This document shows, piece after piece, positions 1 through 8,300 of a stretch of 44,134 bases of DNA (its first letter is position 1; each line of letters opens with the position of its first letter). Where the stretch lies: NCBI GenBank assembly GCA_027451445.1, contig DAIDJG010000096.1, positions 1 through 44,134 of the forward strand, in the 5' to 3' direction. The position numbers and the translations under genes are program-made. Source of the stretch: Singulisphaera sp. GTDB taxonomy: Bacteria > Planctomycetota > Planctomycetia > Isosphaerales > Isosphaeraceae. The notes below the pieces were generated by a model that saw nothing but the letters and a program-made list of their open reading frames with translations, had not been told where the DNA came from and searched no databases.

Positions 1-822
1 CACGATCTCCGCGGTCCTTGCCTGGCGCCCATTGCCGCATGTGCGACGGGCCTCGTCGCGGCGCTTCAGGCCGCGGACTTGATTCGCCGGGGCGTGTGCG
101 ACATCGCGCTCGCCGGCGCGGGAGACGCATCCCTGGAACCGCTGGTCCTCGGAGCGTTTCGCAAGATGGGTGTGCTGGCCCACGCCGACGCTGACCCCGC
201 GCGTGCCCTTCGTCCCTGGGACGAAGCGCGAACCGGCTTCCTCGTAGGCGAAGGGGCGGCCGTACTCGTGCTCGAGCGTGCGGGCCACGCCAGGGCGCGC
301 GGCGCGCAACCTTACGTTCAGTTCGCCGGTGGCGCCTTTGGGGCCGACGCGTATCATGAGACCAACCTGAACCCGGATCCCTCGGGCCTCGCCGCACTGC
401 TACGCCGAGCGCTCGCGATTGCACGCGTTGAGCCGGCCGAGATCGATCACGTCAATGTCCACGGGACGGCCACCCGTTCCAACGATCCGCTGGAATGCCG
501 CGCTCTGCGGTGCGCGCTGGAATCCCGCGCGGACGACGTGTCGTGTTCGGCCAACAAAAGTCAAATCGGCCACCTCCTCGGCGCGGCGGGGGCCGTGGAA
601 CTGGCTCTCACCTGCCTTGCGGTGCGCGACGGGTTCGTGCCTCCCACGCTCAACCTCGACCAGCCCGATGCGGCCTGCGACCTGGACGGCACCCCCCACT
701 GCGGGAAGCCGCGACCGATCCGCGCGGCGCTCAAGGTCTCGATCGGGTTTGGGGGCCACATTGCGGCAGCCCTCGTCCGCAAGGTCGAAAAAGGACGCGT
801 TTGCGGGAGCACACCCCGATGA
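1..822 (+). CDS. beta-ketoacyl-ACP synthase, FabF-like (5' end outside window)
   Basis: This is the C-terminal part of a condensing enzyme that elongates acyl-ACP with malonyl-ACP in fatty-acid or related acyl synthesis in the cytoplasm. The reading frame is open from base 1, so the start lies upstream of the window. The full catalytic triad of the KAS I/II class is visible: Cys in ACATGL (codon 40-42), His in VHGTAT (460-462), and Lys plus His in NKSQIGH (556-558 and 571-573). The usual HGTGT is HGTAT here. The C-terminal SIGFGGHIAA matches the usual family glycine-rich end. The stop overlaps the next start (ATGA, 819-822), so the two genes are translationally coupled. The family call is firm. 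Whether it is the housekeeping FabF or a dedicated synthase for the pathway of its bioF-like neighbour cannot be settled from the sequence. Confidence 0.93.
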   Translation, partial: HDLRGPCLAPIAACATGLVAALQAADLIRRGVCDIALAGAGDASLEPLVLGAFRKMGVLAHADADPARALRPWDEARTGFLVGEGAAVLVLERAGHARARGAQPYVQFAGGAFGADAYHETNLNPDPSGLAALLRRALAIARVEPAEIDHVNVHGTATRSNDPLECRALRCALESRADDVSCSANKSQIGHLLGAAGAVELALTCLAVRDGFVPPTLNLDQPDAACDLDGTPHCGKPRPIRAALKVSIGFGGHIAAALVRKVEKGRVCGSTPR

Positions 823-1985
823 GCGACCCCTTACTCTGGATCGACGACGAGTCGCACCGCTGGGCCGCCCGCGGCTTGAGGCGCCAACTGCGCTCCCGAG
901 GACCGACGACTGCCAGGCGATTCCAGCTCGAAGGCCGAGAGGTTGTCAATTTTGGCTCGAACGATTATCTGGGACTGGCGGCGGACGCCCGCGTTGTTGC
1001 CGCAGCGCATTGCGGGGCGGAAACTTACGGGTGGGGCGCCGGGGCGTCGCCGCTCGTCTCCGGCTGGACCGAAGCCCACGAGGCGCTTTGTCGAGATCTG
1101 GCAGAGTTCGAACAGACCGAGGCCGTCGCGCTGTTCCCCACCGGATTCGCCGCGAACCTTGGCACCATCGCTGCGCTGGTCAACAAGGACGACGGCGTCT
1201 ACTCCGACCGGCTGAATCACGCGTGTCTGATCGACGGGATCCGCCTCTCACGAGCGGCGCTGCGGATCTATCCTCATCGTGATGCCGATCGTCTCGCCTC
1301 GCTCCTGGAACGTGATCCCGGCCGGTTTCGCCGTTCCCTGATCGTCACCGACGGCGTGTTCAGCATGGACGGTGACCTCGCACCCCTGGACCAGCTCGCC
1401 GACCTTGCAGAGCGCCACAGCGCCATGCTGCTCGTGGATGAGGCCCACGGAACCGGCGTCTTCGGACCGGACGGTCGCGGTGCGGCTTCGGCCCTCGGTG
1501 TCGCGGAACGCGTCTCGATCCGGGTCGGGACCTTATCAAAAGCGTTGGGATCACTGGGTGGGTTCGTCGCTGGCTCGCGACGCTTGATCGAGTGGCTCGT
1601 GAACCATGCACGACCTCTGATCTACTCGACCGGCCTTCCGGCGGCCGCAGCGTGTGCCGCACGCGAAGCGCTTGCCATCGCGTGCTCGGAGCCCTGGAGA
1701 CGCGAGCTTCTCTTTTCGCACGGTCATGGCCTGCGGACCGCATTATCGGCGGCGGACTATGAAACCGGCTCCTCCAGCGGGCCCATCGTGCCTGTTCTGC
1801 TGAACACACCCGAACAGGCTCTCCAACTCGCGGAGCAACTCCTGCGGCGCGGATTTTTCGTGCCCGCGATCCGGCCGCCGACCGTTCCCGAAGGTACTTC
1901 CCGGTTAAGGATTACCGTCACGGCAGCGCACAGCGAAGAGGACGTCGCAGGACTGGTCGACGCGCTCGTAGCCGCTCGGGACTGA
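819..1985 (+). CDS. bioF: 8-amino-7-oxononanoate synthase (alpha-oxoamine synthase family)
   Basis: A PLP-dependent enzyme that condenses an acyl thioester with an amino acid and releases CO2; BioF itself joins pimeloyl-ACP/CoA and L-alanine in biotin synthesis. The 388-residue length is normal for BioF. Visible fold-type I signatures are NFGSNDYLGL (44-53), His134 in RLNHACLIDG, the DEAHGTGVFG loop (Asp207 and His210), and TLSKALGSLGG with the PLP lysine at about Lys241. The ATG at 819 overlaps the upstream stop and has GGGAG at 805-809, nine bases away. Relatives with the same fold (2-amino-3-ketobutyrate CoA ligase, serine palmitoyltransferase, CqsA) cannot be excluded by motif alone. The coupled ketosynthase favours an ACP-bound acyl substrate, and no other bio gene lies in the window. 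Confidence 0.85.
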   Translation: MSDPLLWIDDESHRWAARGLRRQLRSRGPTTARRFQLEGREVVNFGSNDYLGLAADARVVAAAHCGAETYGWGAGASPLVSGWTEAHEALCRDLAEFEQTEAVALFPTGFAANLGTIAALVNKDDGVYSDRLNHACLIDGIRLSRAALRIYPHRDADRLASLLERDPGRFRRSLIVTDGVFSMDGDLAPLDQLADLAERHSAMLLVDEAHGTGVFGPDGRGAASALGVAERVSIRVGTLSKALGSLGGFVAGSRRLIEWLVNHARPLIYSTGLPAAAACAAREALAIACSEPWRRELLFSHGHGLRTALSAADYETGSSSGPIVPVLLNTPEQALQLAEQLLRRGFFVPAIRPPTVPEGTSRLRITVTAAHSEEDVAGLVDALVAARD

Positions 1986-2147
1986 ACCCGTGCCGGAGCG
2001 AACCCCACCCAAGGAATCTCGGCAGCGTCAAAACACGCTCGATTGTCATTTCCCGTTTCGTCGATATTGACCACAATGTCGCCGCGACGATTCTGCCGCG
2101 TTGCAGAAGCGACCAGTCGCGACCGCAGGGATGGCGGAGCGCGTTTG

Positions 2148-3320
2148 ATGGATCTTGAAAACGGCTCGATTACAACGACAACGCCGGATCCCAATGGGAA
2201 ACTGCCGAGCCGGCTCACGTTGTGGCGCAAGGTCCGCCTGCTTGTACTCATCAACATGGTCTCGTTTCTCGTCTTGTGCGCGCTTGCGGAAGTGGGCCTT
2301 CGGCTCTTCTGGCACCCCAGGTTCTGGGTCCATGCCGACGGAATCGGGGTCGGGTCGGCATTCGGACCCGCGGGAAAGAAGTGGTGGCCCGAGTCGCGGT
2401 TCCGAATCGAGGGGAAGGAATTCTTCGTTCACTTCCAGAGCGACGCGCGCGGCTATCGAGCCAGACCCGCGCCACCAACGACTGCCAATCCGTGGCGAGT
2501 TGCCTTCGTCGGCGACTCGTTCACCGAGGCGATGCAGGTCGAGTATTCCCAGAGCTTCGTGTCCCGGCTCGAACACGAACTCACGATGCGAACCGGCCAC
2601 GAGGTCATGTGCGAGAACTATGGCGTTGCTGCAACCGGGCTCTTCGACTACTGGCACCGCATCACGCACGACGTGTTCCGTCCCGGCGTCCCCGCGCCGA
2701 GTCTGCTCGTCCTCTGCGTATTTCCCGAGAACGACTTCACCGACCACTGCCCGGACGATGGCTTCGAGCCCGACGGTCAACCCCGGCGCGATTATTTCCG
2801 GGCTCCGCACTGGACGCGGCACATACTGGCCTGGTGCGACACCAAATCGAAGCTCGCACATTTTCTGTTCACGTCCTACCACATCGCCGCGGATCAAATC
2901 GGTCCCCCTCAACGGAACGCCCCCGATCACTGGTGGAACGAGCCGGCCGTCGCGCTGGCGGAGGCGGAACGCCCGGGACATGTTGCGCATCTCCGGTCCC
3001 TGTTCCGCGCAATCGAAGCCGAGTGCGGCCGTCATGGCACCAGGCTCGCCGTCCTTGTGGTCCCAGCCCGAAACTACGCAGGGAAAGGAGATCCCAGCCC
3101 AATCCCGCGAATCCTCCGCGCATGGGGCGTCAACGCCCCCGTTCTCGACGTCGCGGCCGCGGCCAACGCAATCCCGCGCCCGTCGCGTTTGGTGTTTCCT
3201 CTCGACGGCCACCTGAACCCGTCAGGACACGAGTTCGTCGCGCATTCCGCCGTGGGGCCGCTCGCCGCGGAACTTGCTCCCGAAACCGCAGGTCTCGCGG
3301 ATTCGGTGGTTCCCAAGTAG
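2148..3320 (+). CDS. membrane-anchored SGNH/GDSL hydrolase-like protein
   Basis: A 390-residue protein with a cytoplasmic N-terminus, one transmembrane segment at about 29-54 (VRLLVLINMVSFLVLCAL) and a periplasmic SGNH-fold domain. Block I is FVGDSFTEAMQ with the nucleophile at Ser124. Block V is DGHLNPSGH near the C-terminus, with a catalytic Asp353/His355 pair. Family members are esterases or O-acetyl transferases/hydrolases acting on envelope polysaccharide or lipid. The actual substrate here is unknown. I chose the ATG at 2148 because GGAG at 2136-2139 sits eight bases upstream; a longer frame from 2043 has no such site and looks non-coding. It is separated from bioF by 162 bases. Confidence 0.75.
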   Translation: MDLENGSITTTTPDPNGKLPSRLTLWRKVRLLVLINMVSFLVLCALAEVGLRLFWHPRFWVHADGIGVGSAFGPAGKKWWPESRFRIEGKEFFVHFQSDARGYRARPAPPTTANPWRVAFVGDSFTEAMQVEYSQSFVSRLEHELTMRTGHEVMCENYGVAATGLFDYWHRITHDVFRPGVPAPSLLVLCVFPENDFTDHCPDDGFEPDGQPRRDYFRAPHWTRHILAWCDTKSKLAHFLFTSYHIAADQIGPPQRNAPDHWWNEPAVALAEAERPGHVAHLRSLFRAIEAECGRHGTRLAVLVVPARNYAGKGDPSPIPRILRAWGVNAPVLDVAAAANAIPRPSRLVFPLDGHLNPSGHEFVAHSAVGPLAAELAPETAGLADSVVPK

Positions 3321-3413
3321 TCTTGGGAACAACGCGACCACGCCCGGTCCTCGCGGTCACATTCGATCGAGGTTGGGGGACGGGTTGCCTTTCATTCTGT
3401 GGGGAGCGAAGCC

Positions 3414-4544
3414 GTGGACTGGGGTGCGCTGCGTGCCCGCGAATTTCCTGTCACTGAGCGCTGGGCCTACTTCGACCATGCCGCCGTCTCGCCTCTCCCT
3501 CGCCGCGCCGGCGACGTTCTCCGCGCGTGGACCTTGGATCAAGAGCAGAACGGAGCTGTCAACTGGCCGGCCTGGGAGCGAAAGCTCGAAGGCATCCGCG
3601 GGGACATTGCCCGCTTGATCGGTGCGAACGTCGACGAAATCGCATTCGTGAGCAATACGACCCACGGGATCGGCCTGATCGCTGAGGGTTTTCCCTGGCG
3701 CGCAGGCGATAACGTGGTCACGGCCGAGGAGGAGTATCCTTCCAACCTCTACCCGTGGATGAACCTGGCGAGCCGGGGCGTCACGCTGCGACGCGTACCC
3801 AGCCGCGAAGGGCGCATCTGGTTACGCGACCTTGCTGACGCGATCGACAGCAGGACGCGTGTCTTGACCATCAGCCACGTCGAATTCGCGTCAGGATTCC
3901 GTAACGACCTGGACAACCTGGTCGAGCTCTGCCAGGCCAGGGGTGTCGCTCTGTTCGTGGATGCGATTCAGGGGTTGGGGCCGCACGTGATCGACGTCTC
4001 GCGGACACCGATCGACTTTCTCGCGGCCGACGGCCACAAGTGGTTGCTCGGTCCGGAGGGGGCCGGCCTGCTCTACGTGCGCCGCGATTGGATCGAGCGG
4101 TTGCGGCCGATCGGCGTGGGATGGCATAGTGTGGTGGGCTCATACAACGCCCCCGAGAACGCGTTCGCCCTGAAGCCGAACGCCCAGCGCTGGGAAGGGG
4201 GTTCGTTCAACATGGCAGGTCTGCACGCCTTAGGTGCCAGCATCGGGCTGATCCTCGAGCTCGGCCCCGAGACCGTGTCGCGCCGGATTCTGGCGCAGGC
4301 GGATGCCGTGCGTGCCTGCGCCGAGGCTGCCGCCTGGACTGTCTACGGCTCGAGGGAGCCGGACGACTGCTCGGGGATTGTCGCGCTCGAGCGCCCAGGC
4401 GTCGATCCCAGCGCCTTGGCCCGCGCCTTGCGGTCCCGAGGCGTCGTCGTCGCCAGCCGCCGAGGGCGGTTGCGGGTCAGTCCCCACGTGTACAATGACG
4501 GCAACGATCTGGAGCGACTGGCCGCCGGACTGCGGATTTCCTGA
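3414..4544 (+). CDS. class V aminotransferase (NifS/isopenicillin-epimerase-like fold), not a desulfurase
   Basis: A 376-residue PLP enzyme of the aminotransferase class V family. The start region YFDHAAVSPLP, SNTTHGIGLIAEG (PLP phosphate loop), VDAIQGLGP (Asp183/Gln186, cofactor ring contacts) and ADGHKWLLGPEG (Schiff-base Lys209) are all present. The C-terminal part (RGVVVASRRGRLRVSPHVYND) has no catalytic-cysteine loop of the IscS/SufS type, so sulfur mobilisation from cysteine is unlikely. An epimerase, lyase or transaminase role is more likely, with substrate unknown. GTG at 3414 is preferred because GGGGAG (3401-3406) lies seven bases upstream. An in-frame GTG at 3399 is the alternative. 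It lies about 50 bases before coaD on the same strand. Confidence 0.82.
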   Translation: MDWGALRAREFPVTERWAYFDHAAVSPLPRRAGDVLRAWTLDQEQNGAVNWPAWERKLEGIRGDIARLIGANVDEIAFVSNTTHGIGLIAEGFPWRAGDNVVTAEEEYPSNLYPWMNLASRGVTLRRVPSREGRIWLRDLADAIDSRTRVLTISHVEFASGFRNDLDNLVELCQARGVALFVDAIQGLGPHVIDVSRTPIDFLAADGHKWLLGPEGAGLLYVRRDWIERLRPIGVGWHSVVGSYNAPENAFALKPNAQRWEGGSFNMAGLHALGASIGLILELGPETVSRRILAQADAVRACAEAAAWTVYGSREPDDCSGIVALERPGVDPSALARALRSRGVVVASRRGRLRVSPHVYNDGNDLERLAAGLRIS

Positions 4545-4592
4545 CGGGAGCCGCGTTGCCCCGAGATTCTTATCGACGCGAGGTTGCCACCC

Positions 4593-5114
4593 ATGTCTCA
4601 ACCCTTTCCGAATCCCTCGCACACCGCAGTGTTCACCGGTACTTTCGATCCGCTGACCCTGGGTCACCTCGATGTCATCCGCCGGGGGCGCATGCTCTTC
4701 GATCACCTCATCGTCGGCATCGGCGTGAACCCAAACAAAACCGCCCTCTTCAGCATCGACGAGCGCGTGGAGCTGGCCCGGCGCGTGGTTGCCGACTTCC
4801 CGAATGTATCCGTGGAGTCGTTCGAGGAACTGACGGTTCAGTTCGTGCGGCGCATCGGAGCGAGGGTGATTCTTCGAGGTCTGCGCACCCTTTCCGATAT
4901 GGAATATGAATTCGGCATGACCCTGACCAACCAGCGCCTCGACCCGTTCATCGAGACCGTCTTCCTGATGGCCGATGGCGAGTATTCTCACGTCTCCAGC
5001 TCGCTGATCAAACAAGTGGCGGCTTATGGTGGCGCGAACGCTTTGACTCGGTTTGTCCCGAACGAGCTCATTACTCCCATTCTTGCGAAGATGAACCTGG
5101 CCGAAATCGTTTAA
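4593..5114 (+). CDS. coaD: phosphopantetheine adenylyltransferase
   Basis: It transfers AMP from ATP to 4'-phosphopantetheine to make dephospho-CoA, the penultimate step of coenzyme A synthesis. The 173-residue length is typical. The nucleotidyltransferase signature is GTFDPLTLGHLD (Thr22 and His25 of the T/HxGH motif). Further family marks are GIGVNPNKTALFS, VILRGLRTLSDMEYEFGM, and the ATP-binding HVSSSLIKQVA near the C-terminus. ATG at 4593 is taken as start; GAGG about nine bases upstream supports it, and an in-frame TTG at 4584 is a poorer choice. It is the last gene of the 5' run before the giant surface protein. Confidence 0.97.
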   Translation: MSQPFPNPSHTAVFTGTFDPLTLGHLDVIRRGRMLFDHLIVGIGVNPNKTALFSIDERVELARRVVADFPNVSVESFEELTVQFVRRIGARVILRGLRTLSDMEYEFGMTLTNQRLDPFIETVFLMADGEYSHVSSSLIKQVAAYGGANALTRFVPNELITPILAKMNLAEIV

Positions 5115-5153
5115 TGCCGCCGCTTAATGCCTCCGGTGCATCTCAGAAGAAGA

Positions 5154-5170
5154 CATGAATTATATTCATG
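5154..5170. promoter_or_regulatory. 17-bp AT-rich palindrome upstream of the giant gene
   Basis: CATGAAT-TAT-ATTCATG is a perfect seven-base inverted repeat around three bases, in locally AT-rich DNA in the 236-base gap between coaD and the giant surface-protein gene. It lies about 180 bases before that start codon. It has the form of an operator for a dimeric regulator, but no such role is shown. Confidence 0.3.
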
Positions 5171-5350
5171 GATTCAGTCGATCTATGCAATTCCTTTCCG
5201 GAGGCGGTCTCACCTTCATCCCAAGATCGAAGTGGCCGACAGGACATCCGTGTCTTAGACTGGGATGTGACAGAACTCATCAAGGGGGTCGAGGACCATG
5301 ACCCCGAAGCATTGACGCCTTCTTGAACAATACGAGCGGAGTGGGGCACC

Positions 5351-8300
5351 ATGCGTATCATCACGAGGTGTCATCGGCGCTGGCTTCAGAGGCATCCCGC
5401 GCGGCGAGAATTCCTCGCGGTTCGGCGCGCGGTGACCCGTCTCGAGGAGCTGGAAGCACGCGTCCTGCTGAGTGGCATTCCGCTCACGGCGAGTTCGACG
5501 GCTGGGTCGACGTACTATCAGCTCCCCTTGAGCTTCGCGGCTAACCAGGGACAGGCCGCGCCCGAGGTTGGCTACGTCGCGCGCGGACACGGTTACTCGC
5601 TTCTCTTAACGGCGAGCACTGCCGCACTCGAGCTTCAATCCACCTCCAGCACGGGGACCATGAGCACGGCCTTGAGCATGCAGGTCGTCGGTGCCAGCAG
5701 CGAGGCCTCCTCGACAGCGCTCAACCCGCTGCCCGGTGTCGTCAACGACTTCACGGGCAACGACCCCAGCCAGTGGCATACGAATATCGCGACCTATGGC
5801 ACGGTCAGCTACCAGAACGTCTACCCCGGCGTAAATCTCGATTATTACGGGAACCAGGGCGAGCTCGAGTACGACTTCACGGTCGCTCCCGGCGCGAGTC
5901 CAGGAGTGATTGCGCTGTCGTTCCAGGGCGCGACCTCAGTCTCGCTCGACTCCGCGGGAAACCTTGTTTTGGCGACACCCGCGGGGAACCTGACCGAGCA
6001 CGCGCCCGTCGTTTACCAGAACGTCAACGGCGTGCGCCAGAGCGTAACCGGGAGTTTTGTGCTCCAGGGAAATGGTGACATTGGCTTCCAGGTAGGCACG
6101 TACGATACCTCGCTCCCCTTGATCATCGACCCGACCCTCTCTTACTCGACGTTTCTCGGTGGCGACTTCTCGTCGGACGCGTTTGCCGTAGCCGTCGATA
6201 GCCAGGGGAACGCCTATGTGACGGGCGATACGGGCGCGGACACGTTTCCGACCACGACCGGGGCGTATAACCGGTTACTCAACGGCAGCGGATCGCCCGG
6301 GAACACCGTCACCGACGTGTTCGTCACCAAGTTCAGCCCATCGGGGACGCTGGTCTACTCGACCTTCATCGGCGGGACGACCGACGATCATGGCACGGGG
6401 ATCGCCATTGACAGCCAGGGCAATGCGTATGTCACCGGCTGGACCGACTCCGGCGACTTCCCGACCACCCCGGGCGCGTTCCAGGCGACGGCGAGCTTTG
6501 GTGAGAACGGGTTCGTCACCAAGCTCAACCCCTCGGGCACTGCACTGGTCTATTCCACCTACCTCCAGGGTTCGAGCGACGACCAGCCCCACGCCATCGC
6601 CGTGGACAGTCAGGGCTTCGCTTACATCGCGGGCGACACATTCTCCAACGACTTTCCCACGAAGAACCCCATCCAGGGCCAGAACAACGGCAATGATGAG
6701 GCGTTCGTGACGAAACTGAATCAGGCCGGGACCGGACTTGTCTACTCCACATATCTGGGGGGGAGCCAGAGCGACGGCGCGTCGGGAATCGCGGTCGACA
6801 GCGCCAACGAGGCGATCGTCGTGGGCTACACGGATTCCATCGATTTCGCCACGACCCCCAATGCCTTCCAGCCAAATCGCGGGGGTGACCCTACCCAGAA
6901 TGTCACGAACACGTTTGTCACCAAGATCAATGCCGCGGGCTCGGCATTTGTGTATTCGACGTACCTCGGGGGATCCGTCGGCGCGCTCAACAACCTGAGC
7001 AGTGGAGGGCCTGCGGTTGCCACCGATAGCGCGGGGGCTGCCTACGTCACGGGTGACACGGCCGATCCGGACTTCCCCACCACCATCAACGCCGCAGAAC
7101 AAACCAAGAACTTTACGGACACATACGGACTCTTTGACGCGTTCGTCGCCAAGTTCAATCCTGCAGGCGGACTCGACTACTCAACGTTCCTCAGCGGCGG
7201 CGGCCTAAACGCGTCGTCCGCCGGACGGGCTATTGCAGTCGATAGTCAGGGCAACGCGTTCGTCACCGGGTTCACCGAGGACACCAGTACGCCCTTCCCC
7301 CTCGACTTTCCGATCCAGACCACCCCCGGCCAGCCCGCGAGCTACACCAAGCCTGGCTTGACGGATGCGTTCGTCACTGAAGTATCGCCGGACGGCTCCC
7401 ACTTTTTGTATTCGAGCTACCTCGGGGGCCAGACCGACGACCTGGGCTATGGTCTTGGGATCGATGGCAATGACAACGTCTACGTTGTCGGAACCACGAA
7501 TAGCATCGCAGCCGCGGGCGCAGGAACGCCGTCCACATTCCCGACGCTCAACGCCATCAATTCCACACCCCCCAACGCGGCCTTTGGTGAAGTTGACGGC
7601 TTCGTTGCCCGCGTCAATCTCCTGGAGCCCGGCGCGGGGACATTCTACTTCCCGTACGAGACGTACGAGACCACCGAGGCCGGCAAGTTCGTCACGGTCA
7701 CGGTCGCCCGGCGCGACGGCGATTCCACGGCCGCTAGCATCAATTACTCAACCAGTAACGGCACGGCAAAGAACGGTACGAACTATCAAACCGTCTCGGG
7801 TACGCTCAACTTCCCGGTAGGCGTTCACGAGAAATCCTTCAACGTGCCGGTCCTCGATGACGGGGTCAACGACAATACGCCCTACCTGGTCGTCGACCTC
7901 ACTCTCAGCAGCCCCACGGCGGGCGCGGTGCTCGACAACACGGCGTCGACCGCCAACGTTCACATCTACGACATCGAGACGACCAGCACCAACAACGACC
8001 TGTGGGACAACGCGATTCCGCTTGCGGGAGCCAGCCCCTCTGCAACCGGAAGCAACGTGAACGCGACCACCAACCAGGGTTTTAACGGAGGCGACCCCAA
8101 CGATATCTACGACTTTCCCGTCACCGACGGTAAGTCGACGACGAGCCCGAAGAACGACGGCGGTGCCTCAGTCTGGTGGATCTGGTCCCCACCGGTCACT
8201 GAGGTCGCAACGGTCGACACCTTCGGAAGCGACTTCGACACGATGGTCACCGTCTTTGGGCCCAATAACCACGTGGTCCAGAATGACGACGCCCTGGGCC

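Noticed and set aside
2046-3212. 388-codon minus-strand frame opposite the SGNH gene
   Set aside because: Antisense to a gene with a ribosome site and SGNH motifs; composition is shadow-like with no domain.
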